From assembly GCF_015476545.1 (NCBI RefSeq), contig NZ_JADMKV010000001.1, forward strand, positions 62,001 to 126,000: 64,000 nucleotides of DNA. The letters run 5' to 3'. Under the pieces are notes generated by a model. It had not been told where the DNA came from. It did no database searches and saw only the letters and a list, made by a program, of their open reading frames with translations. The DNA comes from Methylobacter sp. BlB1. GTDB taxonomy: Bacteria; Pseudomonadota; Gammaproteobacteria; Methylococcales; Methylomonadaceae. The position numbers and the translations under genes were made by a program. Positions 17,882 to 27,255 of the stretch are shown piece by piece. The number at the start of each line of letters is the position of its first letter. Position 1 is the stretch's first letter.

Positions 17882-18893
17882 AAGTAACATCACAAAGATC
17901 CTGGTCGTCGGTCCCTCATGGGTCGGCGACATGGTCATGGCGCAAAGCCTGTTCATCACGCTGAAACAGGCTGATCCGCATTGCCAAATCGATGTATTGG
18001 CCCCGGCATGGACATTTTCATTGTTGGAACGCATGCCTGAAGTGACAACGGCCATCTCCATGCCGCTGAAGCGCGGGCAATTCGGCCTGATAAATCGCAT
18101 AAAACTGGGCAGGCAGCTGCGTTCGGCAGGTTATGATCAAGCCTTTCTGTTGCCCAATTCCTGGAAGTCGGCCTTAATACCTTTCTTTGCCGACATTCCC
18201 AGGCGCACAGGATACATTGGGGAATGCCGCTGGGGATTGCTCAACGATGCCCGCAAACTGGATAAAAAACGGCTGACCATGACCGTTCAGCGGTTTGTGG
18301 CGCTGGGCTTGCCGAAAGCGGCAGTCTTGCCGCCCGAATATCCGGCGCCGCGGATCATGGTTGAACCGGACAGGCGGCAGCGCGTTATTGAAAAATTCAA
18401 CCTTACCCGCTCGGAGAAAATCCTGGCCTTGTGCCCCGGCGCCGAATACGGCCCTGCCAAGCGCTGGCCGGCCGGCCATTATGCCGAGGTGGCGCGGCAA
18501 AAAATCGCTCAGGGCTGGCAGGTCTGGCTGTTCGGTTCCGACAAGGACAAAGACGTTGCGGAAGCCATCAATCAGGAAGCCGGCCGACTGTGCACTGATT
18601 TCAGCGGCCGCACCTCGCTGGCCGAAGCGGTCGATTTACTGTCGCTGGCCAGTACTGTCGTGACCAATGATTCGGGACTGATGCATGTGGCCGCCGCGCT
18701 CGACAGGAAAGTCATCGCGATATACGGCTCTTCGGACCCTGGCTTTACGCCGCCGCTGAATAAAAAAGCCCAGGTTGTCTCGTTGAATCTCGATTGCGCG
18801 CCCTGCTTCAAGCGCGACTGCCCGTTGGGCCATACGCGCTGTCTGACTGAAATCCGGCCCGACCAGGTGCTTGATCTGATCGCAGTGGATTAA
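17874..18893 (+). CDS. waaF: LPS heptosyltransferase II
   Basis: WaaF (RfaF) adds the second L-glycero-D-manno-heptose to the LPS inner core from ADP-heptose on the inner face of the inner membrane. The 339-residue GT9 protein begins KILVVGPSWVGDMVMAQSLF. It has the donor-binding block VTNDSGLMHVAAAL and the Cys-rich end CAPCFKRDCPLGHTRC typical of WaaF. The start is taken as a TTG overlapping the ilvE stop by 8 bases, since no ATG or GTG lies between there and the first conserved residues. It precedes waaC by 12 bases. Confidence 0.93.
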   Translation: MPKSNITKILVVGPSWVGDMVMAQSLFITLKQADPHCQIDVLAPAWTFSLLERMPEVTTAISMPLKRGQFGLINRIKLGRQLRSAGYDQAFLLPNSWKSALIPFFADIPRRTGYIGECRWGLLNDARKLDKKRLTMTVQRFVALGLPKAAVLPPEYPAPRIMVEPDRRQRVIEKFNLTRSEKILALCPGAEYGPAKRWPAGHYAEVARQKIAQGWQVWLFGSDKDKDVAEAINQEAGRLCTDFSGRTSLAEAVDLLSLASTVVTNDSGLMHVAAALDRKVIAIYGSSDPGFTPPLNKKAQVVSLNLDCAPCFKRDCPLGHTRCLTEIRPDQVLDLIAVD

Positions 18894-18905
18894 AGGTCAG
18901 ATATA

Positions 18906-19904
18906 GTGAGAATCGCCATTGTCAAACTGTCCGCGCTGGGCGATATTGTCCATGCCATGGTGGCGTTGCAATTCATCAAGGCCGCCTTGCCTGACAGCCG
19001 GATAGATTGGATCGTGGAAGAGCGCTTTGCCGGCGTGTTGAAGGACAATCCCGATATTGACAACGTCCTGACGGTCAACCTGAAATCCTTGAAAAACAAC
19101 AAGATGTCTGTTTTCAGACAGCTTAAAACAATTCGCGGTTATGCTGTAAATAACTACGATCTGGTTATTGATGCACAGGGTCTGATTAAATCGGCGGTTA
19201 CGGCCAGATTCCTGGGCAAGCGCGTCGCCGGCTTCGATGCCGACTCGGTCAGGGAGAAAGCAGCCTCCTGGTTTTACGATGTCAAAGTGGCCTGCGCCTA
19301 TGATGCTAATACTATCGACAGGAATGCCACGGTGCTGTCGGAGCCTTTAGGCATCCGCATCAGCAGGGAACAAATCCTGACCAAAAAGCCGTTTTTGTTT
19401 TTCGATCATGAAGATCAAAGCCTCTATACTTATTTGCGGCAAGATCGGCTCAATATCGTGCTGGTCATCGGCTCAACCTGGGAAAGCCGAAACTATCCGG
19501 CCAACAGATTTATAAAGATAGCCGAGGCGTTACAGCAGAATTGTCTGGTGATCTGGGGCAGCGAGCAGGAGAAAAACACCGCCGATTCGATGGCCTCGCA
19601 GTCGCGCTTTATCAACGTCATGCCGAAACTGGATTTAAACAGCCTGAAGGCATTGATCGCCAAGGCCGACCTGCTGATCGGCAATGACACGGGGCCGACA
19701 CATATGGCCTGGGCCTTGAATAGACCATCCATCACGATTTTCGGCCCGACGCCGGTCAGCCGCGTCTATCAGACCGATATCAACAAAGTGGTGAAGTCGG
19801 CATCAAGCGTCAATCCTTATAAACTGAACAAGCAGGATTACTCGATCAGAGAGATCAGCGAGCAGGAGATTATCGGCAAGGCCAGAACTTTATTGAGGCT
19901 GTGA
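18906..19904 (+). CDS. waaC: LPS heptosyltransferase I
   Basis: WaaC (RfaC) transfers the first heptose onto Kdo2-lipid A. The 332-residue GT9 protein begins MRIAIVKLSALGDIVHAMVA. It has the acceptor-side block IDWIVEERFAGVL and the donor block LIGNDTGPTHMAWAL. It starts with GTG 12 bases after waaF, forming the end of the glnE-ilvE-waaF-waaC group. The next core genes found in Pseudomonas (waaG, waaP) are absent; the T2SS operon follows instead. Confidence 0.92.
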   Translation: MRIAIVKLSALGDIVHAMVALQFIKAALPDSRIDWIVEERFAGVLKDNPDIDNVLTVNLKSLKNNKMSVFRQLKTIRGYAVNNYDLVIDAQGLIKSAVTARFLGKRVAGFDADSVREKAASWFYDVKVACAYDANTIDRNATVLSEPLGIRISREQILTKKPFLFFDHEDQSLYTYLRQDRLNIVLVIGSTWESRNYPANRFIKIAEALQQNCLVIWGSEQEKNTADSMASQSRFINVMPKLDLNSLKALIAKADLLIGNDTGPTHMAWALNRPSITIFGPTPVSRVYQTDINKVVKSASSVNPYKLNKQDYSIREISEQEIIGKARTLLRL

Positions 19905-20059
19905 CTCAATCACAGAAATAATAGTGCAGTTGTGGAACTAAAGGTTGAAAACCGAGTCACAGTTGGTTTATAAGAAAACCTATAAAGGTGCCAGGTTTAG
20001 TTAATAGCAAGGCTTTATTCTCGCAAGCACAGGTGGGATAGGCGGCAGATGGAATTTAT

Positions 20060-21763
20060 ATGACAGAGCAAGCAACCGCATACCATGATTTATTGAAAAC
20101 GTTACAGACCAGGGACAAACTTTCGTCCGGTGAACTGAACAAAGTTGAGCGCATAAGAAAAACGGCCATTTCGGAAAATCTGCCTCAACTGCTAGTGAAG
20201 CTGGGCTTGTGCTCGGAACTCGATGTGGCCGACGCATTTGTCGAGTCAGGCGGGTTCGAGAAGATTACAGCCGATCAGTATCCGCTGGAGATGCAATTGC
20301 CGGAAAGTATCTCATTGCGTTTTTTAAAACAGAACCATGTGATCGGCATCAAAAACAGCGACGAGGCCATTACCATCACGATGATGGACCCTGAAGATCA
20401 GTTTGTGATCGATGCGCTGAGGCTGGCGACTGGCAAGGAGATCATTCCCAAGGTCGGCCTGCTGTCGGAAATCGATGCGGCGCTGGAAATCCAGTACGGC
20501 GAAGGCCGGTCGCAGATGGAAAGGATTGTCGATAATCTTCAGTTCGAAGATACCGGTGGCGAGGAAGATCTGGAGCATTTAAAGGATTTGGCCAGCGAAG
20601 CGCCGGTTATCAAAATGGTCAACCTGATCATGCAGCGCGCCATCGAAATGCGCGCCTCGGATATCCATATCGAGCCGTTCGAGCAAGCCCTGAAAGTCAG
20701 GCTGCGCATTGACGGCGTTTTACAGGATATCAATGCGCCTCCCGTTAAATCGACAGCTGCCGTCATTTCCCGCATCAAGATCATGGCCAAGCTGAACATT
20801 GCCGAACGCCGGCTGCCGCAGGACGGCCGCATCAAGGTGCAAATGCTCGGCAAGGAGCTGGACCTGCGTGTGTCGACCATACCGACGATGTACGGCGAAA
20901 GCGTCGTCATCCGTTTGCTCGACAAGGAAAGCACCGTATTCGATTTCGAGTCCCTGGGCTTTTCCGGCAGGCATTCGAAACAGTTCATCGATGTTCTGGC
21001 GCAGCCGCACGGCATTATCCTGATTACCGGTCCGACTGGTAGCGGTAAATCAACCTCGCTGTATGCGGCGTTGAAGCTGTTGAATACGTCCGAGCGCAAG
21101 ATCATCACGGTCGAAGATCCGGTGGAATATCAGCTGGAGGGCATCAACCAGATTCAGGCCAAACCACAGATCGGTCTGACTTTCTCCGCGGCGTTGCGCT
21201 CTATCGTTCGTCAGGACCCCGATGTCATCATGATCGGTGAGATGCGTGACCTGGAGACGGCGAAAATTGCCGTGCAGTCGGCGCTGACCGGGCACTTGGT
21301 GTTATCGACGCTGCATACCAACGATGCCGCCGGCGGTGTAACGCGTTTGCTGGATATGGGGCTGGAAGAGTATTTGCTCACTTCCACCGTGAATGGCATA
21401 TTGGCGCAACGGCTGGTCAGAAAACTGTGCCCGGAATGCAAGGAACCTTATGTCGCACCGCCTCTCGTTGTCGAGGACAGGCATTTGCGGCGTTTCATGC
21501 CGGAAGGCGATATCGTACTGTACAAACCGGTCGGCTGCTCAGCCTGCGGCGGGCTTGGCTATCGCGGACGTCTGGCTATCATCGAATTTCTGCTGATGAC
21601 GGATCCGATCCGTAAACTGATCATGGCGCATGAAGAAGCCGGCACCATTCAGAAATTGGCTATCGAACAGGGCATGGTCACGATGAGCGATGACGGATTG
21701 CAGAAGGCCTTGCAAGGCATCACGACTATAGAAGAAGTGATGCGCGTCACAACGGAAGGCTGA
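20060..21763 (+). CDS. gspE: Type II secretion ATPase GspE
   Basis: GspE is the cytoplasmic hexameric ATPase that powers pseudopilus assembly. Its 567 residues comprise an N-terminal GspE/MshEN domain, which docks on GspL, and the ATPase core. Walker A is GPTGSGKS (324-331), Asp/His boxes follow, Walker B lies in MIGEMRDLETA, and a tetracysteine zinc element is formed by C457xxC460 and C493xxC496. The gene heads an 11-gene operon; a 155-bp gap upstream presumably carries its promoter, and the ribosome-binding site is not strong. Only 1 base separates it from gspF. Confidence 0.96.
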   Translation: MTEQATAYHDLLKTLQTRDKLSSGELNKVERIRKTAISENLPQLLVKLGLCSELDVADAFVESGGFEKITADQYPLEMQLPESISLRFLKQNHVIGIKNSDEAITITMMDPEDQFVIDALRLATGKEIIPKVGLLSEIDAALEIQYGEGRSQMERIVDNLQFEDTGGEEDLEHLKDLASEAPVIKMVNLIMQRAIEMRASDIHIEPFEQALKVRLRIDGVLQDINAPPVKSTAAVISRIKIMAKLNIAERRLPQDGRIKVQMLGKELDLRVSTIPTMYGESVVIRLLDKESTVFDFESLGFSGRHSKQFIDVLAQPHGIILITGPTGSGKSTSLYAALKLLNTSERKIITVEDPVEYQLEGINQIQAKPQIGLTFSAALRSIVRQDPDVIMIGEMRDLETAKIAVQSALTGHLVLSTLHTNDAAGGVTRLLDMGLEEYLLTSTVNGILAQRLVRKLCPECKEPYVAPPLVVEDRHLRRFMPEGDIVLYKPVGCSACGGLGYRGRLAIIEFLLMTDPIRKLIMAHEEAGTIQKLAIEQGMVTMSDDGLQKALQGITTIEEVMRVTTEG

Positions 21764-21764
21764 T

Positions 21765-22982
21765 ATGGCTTTGTTTTCTTATAAAGCCATCAACAGTCTG
21801 GGCGAGACTGAGGAAGGCGTTCGCGATGCCTCTGACGAGCAAGGGCTGATCGCGGCCCTGCAATCGGAAGGTTACATACCGATCCGCGTGGCGCCGGCCA
21901 CCGCCAGGTCGTTCCTCGGATTCAATCTGGGAGCCAAACAGTCGCGCCTGTCCCAGAAAGAGATCGGTCTGCTGACCAGCGAATTGGCGACCTTGCTGGA
22001 GTCCGGCCTGCCTCTGGACCGGTCGCTGTCGGTATTGATGGATTTGACGGCTGACAACGAGCGCCTGAACAAGCTGCTCGGACGGGTTCTGGAAAGAGTG
22101 AAAGGCGGCTCCTCCCTGGCCGATGCGCTGGAGAAGCAGGCCGGAGTCTTCAGCAAGTTTTATATCAATATGATCCGTGCGGGCGAGGCGGGCGGCAGCC
22201 TGGGCGAAGTGTTGACGCGGCTGGCGGATTATCTGGAACGTTCGCGCGAATTGAAGGATACGATCAGCACCGCGTTGATTTATCCGGTCATCTTGTTGGT
22301 GATGTCATTGGCGTCGTTGTTTGTAATGCTGACATTCGTCGTGCCGCAATTTACCGAAATGTTTGAGAGCGCCGGCAAGGCTTTGCCGGTACCGACCCAG
22401 ATCGTGGTCGGCCTGGCTGAATGGCTGCAAAGCTACTGGTGGATACTGGCGCTCCTCATGGTTGTCGCCTACGGCTATATGAATTTTCAACTGGCCGACC
22501 CGGTCACCAAGAAAGCATGGGACAGGCGCTTTCTGGCCATGCCTTTATTCGGCAGCATCATTCTGAACAAGGAAACCGCCAACATCAGCCGCACGTTGGG
22601 AACTTTGCTGGGCAATGGCGTTTCTATACTGACTGCTTTGGCGATAGCGCGTGAGACTGTCGACAACCTGGCCTTGGCCGAGGTCTGTGCCGATGCCGAG
22701 GAGCAGTTAAAGCAGGGCAGGAACATGTCGGACGCTTTATTGGAAAAAGGCGTACTGCCTAAAATGGCCATGCAGATGATAAAAATGGGCGAAGAAACAG
22801 GGAAGCTGGAAGAAATGCTCCTGCGCGTGGCAACTATTTATGATAAACAGCTTAGAGTAGCGATACAGCGTATGCTGGCATTGCTTGAGCCGGCTTTGAT
22901 AATCACTTTGGGCGTTATGATTGCGGGTATTATCGTGTCGATTCTGCTGGCGATTTTGAGTGTTAATGACTTAGCTTTTTAA
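21765..22982 (+). CDS. gspF: Type II secretion inner-membrane platform protein GspF
   Basis: GspF is the polytopic inner-membrane core of the assembly platform. The 405-residue protein has two repeated GspF domains (about 70-195 and 270-395). Conserved segments are LLESGLPLDRSLSVL and MIRAGEAGGSLGEVL in the first and GNGVSILTAL in the second. Hydrophobic segments lie near 170-190, 220-235 and 375-400. Its stop codon overlaps the gspG start by one base. Confidence 0.95.
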   Translation: MALFSYKAINSLGETEEGVRDASDEQGLIAALQSEGYIPIRVAPATARSFLGFNLGAKQSRLSQKEIGLLTSELATLLESGLPLDRSLSVLMDLTADNERLNKLLGRVLERVKGGSSLADALEKQAGVFSKFYINMIRAGEAGGSLGEVLTRLADYLERSRELKDTISTALIYPVILLVMSLASLFVMLTFVVPQFTEMFESAGKALPVPTQIVVGLAEWLQSYWWILALLMVVAYGYMNFQLADPVTKKAWDRRFLAMPLFGSIILNKETANISRTLGTLLGNGVSILTALAIARETVDNLALAEVCADAEEQLKQGRNMSDALLEKGVLPKMAMQMIKMGEETGKLEEMLLRVATIYDKQLRVAIQRMLALLEPALIITLGVMIAGIIVSILLAILSVNDLAF

Positions 22983-23428
22983 TGGAAAATTTTTTTACGA
23001 TGAAACAATATAGAAAACGTACAGAAACTGGCTTTACCTTACTTGAATTATTGGTCGTGCTGGGCATTATCGCCCTGTTGGCCGGCATAGTCGGGCCTCA
23101 AGTCATGAAACACATGGGCGAATCCAAAACCAAAGCGGCCCGCGTTCAAGTTGAAGATCTGTCCGCCGCGCTTGACATGTATAAGCTGGATCTGGGCAAT
23201 TATCCGACGACCGAGCAGGGCTTGAAGGCACTCATCGAATCGCCTGAAAGTGCAAAACGCTGGAACGGTCCTTATCTGCAAAAAGCCAAAATGCCGCTGG
23301 ACCCTTGGCAGCAGGAATACCACTATGTATTTCCGGGCGAACACGGCAAATTTGATCTTTACACGCTGGGCGCAGACGGCAAAGAAGGCGGCGAAGGCGA
23401 AGATCAGGATATCGCAAGCTGGGAATGA
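22982..23428 (+). CDS. gspG: Major pseudopilin GspG
   Basis: GspG polymerises into the periplasmic pseudopilus. The prepilin site is TG/FTLLELLVV, followed by the hydrophobic helix and the family signature LDLGNYPTTEQGLKAL, then a calcium-loop-like end (DLYTLGADGKEGGEGEDQDI). The length is 148 aa from the ATG at 22982 that overlaps gspF; a second in-frame ATG six codons later gives a leader of more usual length. The prepilin peptidase needed for maturation is not encoded in this window. Confidence 0.95.
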   Translation: MENFFTMKQYRKRTETGFTLLELLVVLGIIALLAGIVGPQVMKHMGESKTKAARVQVEDLSAALDMYKLDLGNYPTTEQGLKALIESPESAKRWNGPYLQKAKMPLDPWQQEYHYVFPGEHGKFDLYTLGADGKEGGEGEDQDIASWE

Positions 23429-23961
23429 TGCATAAAACTGAAGGCTCAGGGTTGAGCTCAAAAAGAGCGGCGGGCTTGCGTCTCCCCGCTCATTGGGCAT
23501 TGTCCAGGACTCAAGGATTTACGCTGCTGGAGCTAATGGTTGTGCTTTTTGTCATCATTCTGGGTTTTTCAATTGTCGCGTTCAATCTGTCATCAGGACG
23601 CGAATCGACGCAGCTTCGCGCCGCGGCAAGGGATATTGTTTCGGCGTTGCGTTATGCAAGAGGACAGGCTTTGCTCTCCCATCAGCAGACTACCGTCACC
23701 CTTGACCTTGGCGATAACAGCTATCAGGTAAGCGGCCGGGATAAGGTTTTTACGATTCCCGAGTCCATCGATCTCTCGCTGGTCACGGCCCAGGACGAAT
23801 TAACCGGCGAAGGCCAGGGTAATATACGCTTTTTTGCCGACGGTTCGTCGACAGGCGGAAGAGTTACGCTGGAGCGGGGCGGTTCCAAATGGCGCATCGA
23901 TATCAATTGGCTGACCGGCCAGGTTGAGCTTGAAGATGCCAGCGAAGGTGCGCATGGGTAA
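23425..23961 (+). CDS. gspH: Minor pseudopilin GspH
   Basis: This 178-residue minor pseudopilin has the cleavage site QG/FTLLELMVVL, a hydrophobic helix and a GspH-type C-terminal beta domain with FFADGSSTGGRVTL near the end. The leader is unusually long (31 residues to the Gly) if translation starts at the ATG at 23425, which overlaps the gspG stop as ATGA. In-frame TTG codons inside the leader could give shorter forms. It overlaps gspI by 8 bases. Confidence 0.88.
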   Translation: MMHKTEGSGLSSKRAAGLRLPAHWALSRTQGFTLLELMVVLFVIILGFSIVAFNLSSGRESTQLRAAARDIVSALRYARGQALLSHQQTTVTLDLGDNSYQVSGRDKVFTIPESIDLSLVTAQDELTGEGQGNIRFFADGSSTGGRVTLERGGSKWRIDINWLTGQVELEDASEGAHG

Positions 23962-24352
23962 ACAACGAGGTTTTTCCCTGCTGGAAATCCTGATTGCGTT
24001 TTCAATACTGGCGCTTTCGCTGGGGATTTTACTGAAGATTTTTTCCGGGGGCGTCAATACGGCGTCTGTGGCCGATGAATACACGGCCGCTGTGCAGATC
24101 GCCGAATCGTTAATGGTTCAAACGGGGGTGGAAACACCGTTGCAGCCAGGAGAAAGGTCGGGAGTGGAAAATGAAAAATACCGTTGGCTGGTTTCAGTAA
24201 GTCCTTTTACGCCGACGATTGAAAATTTTGATTCGGCAACGTTACCCATATTGCTTTTCAAGGTTAACGTCATGGTAGCCTGGGGCGATGATCAGGCGAG
24301 CGAGCGACAGATTGAATTAACCAACCTAAGACTCGTCAATAAAGCATTATGA
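23954..24352 (+). CDS. gspI: Minor pseudopilin GspI
   Basis: This protein of about 132 residues begins MGKQRGFSLLEILIAFSILA, with prepilin cleavage after the Gly at position 6, followed by a small GspI-type domain (QIAESLMVQTGVETPLQPGE). GspI initiates the pseudopilus tip with GspJ and GspK. The ATG at 23954, overlapping the gspH stop, gives the short leader typical of the family; starts further upstream would lengthen it by about 10 residues. Confidence 0.9.
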   Translation: MGKQRGFSLLEILIAFSILALSLGILLKIFSGGVNTASVADEYTAAVQIAESLMVQTGVETPLQPGERSGVENEKYRWLVSVSPFTPTIENFDSATLPILLFKVNVMVAWGDDQASERQIELTNLRLVNKAL

Positions 24353-25098
24353 GAAGCTGGAGGCAAAAGGGAGCTTTTTCTGGTGATTCGCCATGTAACT
24401 CATCGCGTGGCTTTACGCTTATCGAAGTTCTTATCGCAATGACTTTGCTAAGCGTTATGGTTGTGCTACTGTTTGGCAGTCTGAAAATTTGTGCCCAAAG
24501 CTGGGAAATGGGCGAAAAGAAAATCGCCGAAGTCAATGAAGTGGCTGTCGTCTACAATTTTTTTCAACAGCATCTATCGGCCGCCAAACCTTTAAAGGAT
24601 GACTTTGCGAAAGATGAGTCATCTTTACAGAATGACTTTACGGAAGAAGAGAGTAAGTTGTCTTTTCAAGGCGATGCGCAATCCTTGCAATTTGTTTCCG
24701 TATTTCCCGCCAGTGCCGGGCGGGCGGGCTTGCAGCTGTTTTCCCTGGCAGTGCAGGATGAAGGGCCGCAAGGGAACAGTAACGACGGCGCTGAAATAAA
24801 AGTGACGTTGACGCCGTTTTTTCCGCTTGCCGAAGGCGAGGAATGGCAAAAGGAGGAGGCTGTCCTGATAAAGCATGTGAGTCATTTTGCTTTGTCTTAT
24901 TTTGGTCCGGATCAGGAAACCGGCGAGAGCCAATGGCGGGACGAATGGCTCAACAAAAATGCCTTGCCGCGCCTGGTAAAAATCCAGATCGAGCGGGAAG
25001 ATGAAGTTTACTGGCCGGATATGGTCATCGAACTTAAGGTGGGCGGTGATTCGAGCACCTTAACAGGTGGTGCAGAAGATTCAGGGGTAACAGAGTGA
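24349..25098 (+). CDS. gspJ: Minor pseudopilin GspJ
   Basis: The 249-residue protein has the prepilin site RG/FTLIEVLIAMTLLS and a GspJ-like domain. It forms the pseudopilus tip complex with GspI and GspK. A short internal near-repeat (DDFAKDESSLQ then NDFTEEESKLS, about residues 84-105) adds acidic surface not expected in the core fold. The start overlaps the gspI stop and the end overlaps the gspK start by 4 bases, so translation is coupled. Confidence 0.88.
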   Translation: MRSWRQKGAFSGDSPCNSSRGFTLIEVLIAMTLLSVMVVLLFGSLKICAQSWEMGEKKIAEVNEVAVVYNFFQQHLSAAKPLKDDFAKDESSLQNDFTEEESKLSFQGDAQSLQFVSVFPASAGRAGLQLFSLAVQDEGPQGNSNDGAEIKVTLTPFFPLAEGEEWQKEEAVLIKHVSHFALSYFGPDQETGESQWRDEWLNKNALPRLVKIQIEREDEVYWPDMVIELKVGGDSSTLTGGAEDSGVTE

Positions 25099-26168
25099 TA
25101 CGCATCAGGAAGCAGGTAAGGCAGAAGGGATTTGCGCTGGTTCTTGTTTTGTGGATATTGAGCCTATTGACTATCATGGCAGGCAGTTTTGCGCTGACTA
25201 TGCGCAGGGAAGCTGCCATTATTGAAGGCATCAAAAATAACGCGCAGGCCATGGCCGTGGCGGAATCGGGGATTGCCATAGCGGAAATGATGATGTTGAT
25301 TCCCGATGCGGGCAGGCGTTGGCGGGCAGACAGCAGTGTTTATCAAATAAACTTCGAGAGTGGCAAAGTGCGTATACGGCTTTTATCCGAAACCGGCAAA
25401 ATAGATCTGAACACGGCCGATCAGGCAGTGTTGCAGGCACTGGTAAGTCATGCCCCCATTGATGAAGGTCAGCAGGCTGGGCTCGTCAATGCCATTCTCG
25501 ATTGGCGCGATGAAGATGACCTGGTGCGCGAGGACGGCGCGGAAAAGAAAGAATATCAGGATGCCGGTTTAAACTATCAGCCCCGAAACAAACCTTTTCA
25601 GGACATCGAGGAATTGCAGTTGGTGCTGGGCATGAACGAAAGCGTTTATGATTGGTTGCAGGGTTTGATCACCGTTTATTCGAGAGGGTCTACGGTCAAT
25701 CTGCAGCTGGCGTCTCCGGAAGTTTTGCAGGTGTTGCCGGACCTGGACGAAGCGGCGAAAGACGAATATATGCAAGCCAGGCGGGAGCGTTCGGTCGATG
25801 CCTTAAAGTCGGCATCACCTTTTAATGAATCATCTTCTTTGGAAGAGACTGGCGAGAGTGCGGCTCCAGCCACAGACAGCGGGGCGGTGACCATTATTTC
25901 CGAAGCGCAGCTGGATGACGGCTCAACCGCTGTAATAAACGCGATAATAGCAAGATCAAACAGTGAACAACAATCCTTTGGTCAACAGCCTTTTGGCCAA
26001 CAACCCTTTGGTCAACAATCCGCGGGACAGCAATCCATGGACCAACAATCCTCGCCGTTTCAGATTTTGAAATGGCAACGCAACTACGCAGGCAATGACT
26101 CATTATTCTCTGATGAAATGAGCGAATTATTAGTGACAGAATATGCTGAACCTCAATTCGACAATTGA
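25095..26168 (+). CDS. gspK: Minor pseudopilin GspK with Gln-rich repeat
   Basis: GspK caps the pseudopilus. The 357-residue protein starts with GTG and has the cleavage site KG/FALVLVLWILSLLT. GspK has no Glu at +5 in known families, and here too Leu or Val takes its place. A helical insertion of the helix-hairpin-helix type contains the segment GKIDLNTADQAVLQALV. Near the C-terminus a Gln-rich tandem repeat with FGQQP units (about residues 291-320) is present, which I do not know from standard GspK. It overlaps gspL by 26 bases. Confidence 0.9.
   Translation: MIRIRKQVRQKGFALVLVLWILSLLTIMAGSFALTMRREAAIIEGIKNNAQAMAVAESGIAIAEMMMLIPDAGRRWRADSSVYQINFESGKVRIRLLSETGKIDLNTADQAVLQALVSHAPIDEGQQAGLVNAILDWRDEDDLVREDGAEKKEYQDAGLNYQPRNKPFQDIEELQLVLGMNESVYDWLQGLITVYSRGSTVNLQLASPEVLQVLPDLDEAAKDEYMQARRERSVDALKSASPFNESSSLEETGESAAPATDSGAVTIISEAQLDDGSTAVINAIIARSNSEQQSFGQQPFGQQPFGQQSAGQQSMDQQSSPFQILKWQRNYAGNDSLFSDEMSELLVTEYAEPQFDN
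25965..26055 (+). repeat. 15-bp tandem repeat encoding FGQQP/SxxQQ units in gspK
   Basis: Six imperfect 15-base units of the form TTTGGTCAACAACCC lie in frame inside gspK. They encode successive QQSFG, QQPFG, QQPFG, QQPFG, QQSAG and QQSMD units. Unit number may vary between strains by slippage without disturbing the frame. Confidence 0.75.
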
Positions 26169-27255
26169 ACTGGATTTCAAGAAGTTTTTTCGCTGGTGGG
26201 CGCGAGAACTTAGTTTCTTGGTACCGGAAAAAATCAAGCAGCTCGTCAGCGAGAAGCGGGGCATTATTCTGGTTAGACCAGACAACCACCACCTGGAAAT
26301 GACCTATGTCCTCAACGGAAAAGTAGAGCCGATAGCCACGCTGGAGCGAAATGAACCCGATATGGCGGAAGTCAAGGCGCTATTAGCCAGAGACGAAAGA
26401 TTTGCCAAGGCTGATGTCGTTATCAGGTTGACCCGGCAGGATGCTATTCAAAAAGAATTGACCCTGCCTCTGGCAGCAAAGGAAAACTTGGCTCAGGTTG
26501 TTTCCTATGAGCTGGACCGTTATACACCGTTCAAACCGGAGCAGGTCTATTTTGCCGTTAAGCCTCTGGCAGACGCCCATGAGCCCGGGCAAATCAATGT
26601 CATGCTGGTGCTGACTCCGCGGGAAGTACTTGAGGCGCTCTATGACGATGTAAGCGCGCTGGGCCTGTCGCCCAAAATTGCCGATTATGAGGATGCTGCC
26701 AATGATCTTGAGCAGGACTATGATTTTTACAATTTGCTGCCGGAGCAGTTCAGGGAGAAAACCAACAAAAACGCTGCATTGGTTCATGGAGCCTTGATCA
26801 GCGCGGTATTTGTCCTGCTGATAGCCGCTATAGCTTTGCCGGTCTGGTTTGAATACCGGGCGGTCAATGCATTAAGCGAACAGCTTGGAGGCATAGAGAA
26901 AGAGGCGCGTAAAATCGATGCCTCGCAGTCGGAAATCGATGCGTTGGTGGAAGAGTCGCGCCGGCTGGTTGATGTCAAAAGCTCGGCGCCATCGGTCGTA
27001 GTCATGTTGAATGCGTTGAGCGCTTTAATAAAGGATGACACCTGGCTGACCTATGCGCAGTATTCGGATGGGCATCTGCAGATACAAGGGGAGTCGCCGT
27101 CCGCTTCTGCCTTGATTGCCGTTCTGGAAGCCTCGCCATTGTTTGATAACGTCCGGTTTGTATCGCCGGTTACGCAAGACAAAATCAGCGGGCTTGAACG
27201 GTTTCAGATCACCGTGGATGTGACCAAAGCAGGAGGCATTAATGGCGGCGTATAA
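26143..27255 (+). CDS. gspL: Type II secretion protein GspL (PilN-like C-terminal region)
   Basis: GspL links GspE to the inner-membrane platform. The 370-residue protein has a cytoplasmic actin-like domain (about 35-200, including LPLAAKENLAQVVSYELDRY). A single TM helix lies at about 225-243 and a periplasmic PilN/GspL ferredoxin-like part follows (about 245-360). The start lies inside gspK by 26 bases, and the end overlaps gspM by 14 bases. The length and layout are those of Xanthomonas/Xylella-type GspL. Confidence 0.87.
   Translation: MLNLNSTIELDFKKFFRWWARELSFLVPEKIKQLVSEKRGIILVRPDNHHLEMTYVLNGKVEPIATLERNEPDMAEVKALLARDERFAKADVVIRLTRQDAIQKELTLPLAAKENLAQVVSYELDRYTPFKPEQVYFAVKPLADAHEPGQINVMLVLTPREVLEALYDDVSALGLSPKIADYEDAANDLEQDYDFYNLLPEQFREKTNKNAALVHGALISAVFVLLIAAIALPVWFEYRAVNALSEQLGGIEKEARKIDASQSEIDALVEESRRLVDVKSSAPSVVVMLNALSALIKDDTWLTYAQYSDGHLQIQGESPSASALIAVLEASPLFDNVRFVSPVTQDKISGLERFQITVDVTKAGGINGGV

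Noticed and set aside
17333-18100. 255-codon minus-strand frame opposite ilvE and waaF
   Set aside because: Antisense to two well-supported genes.
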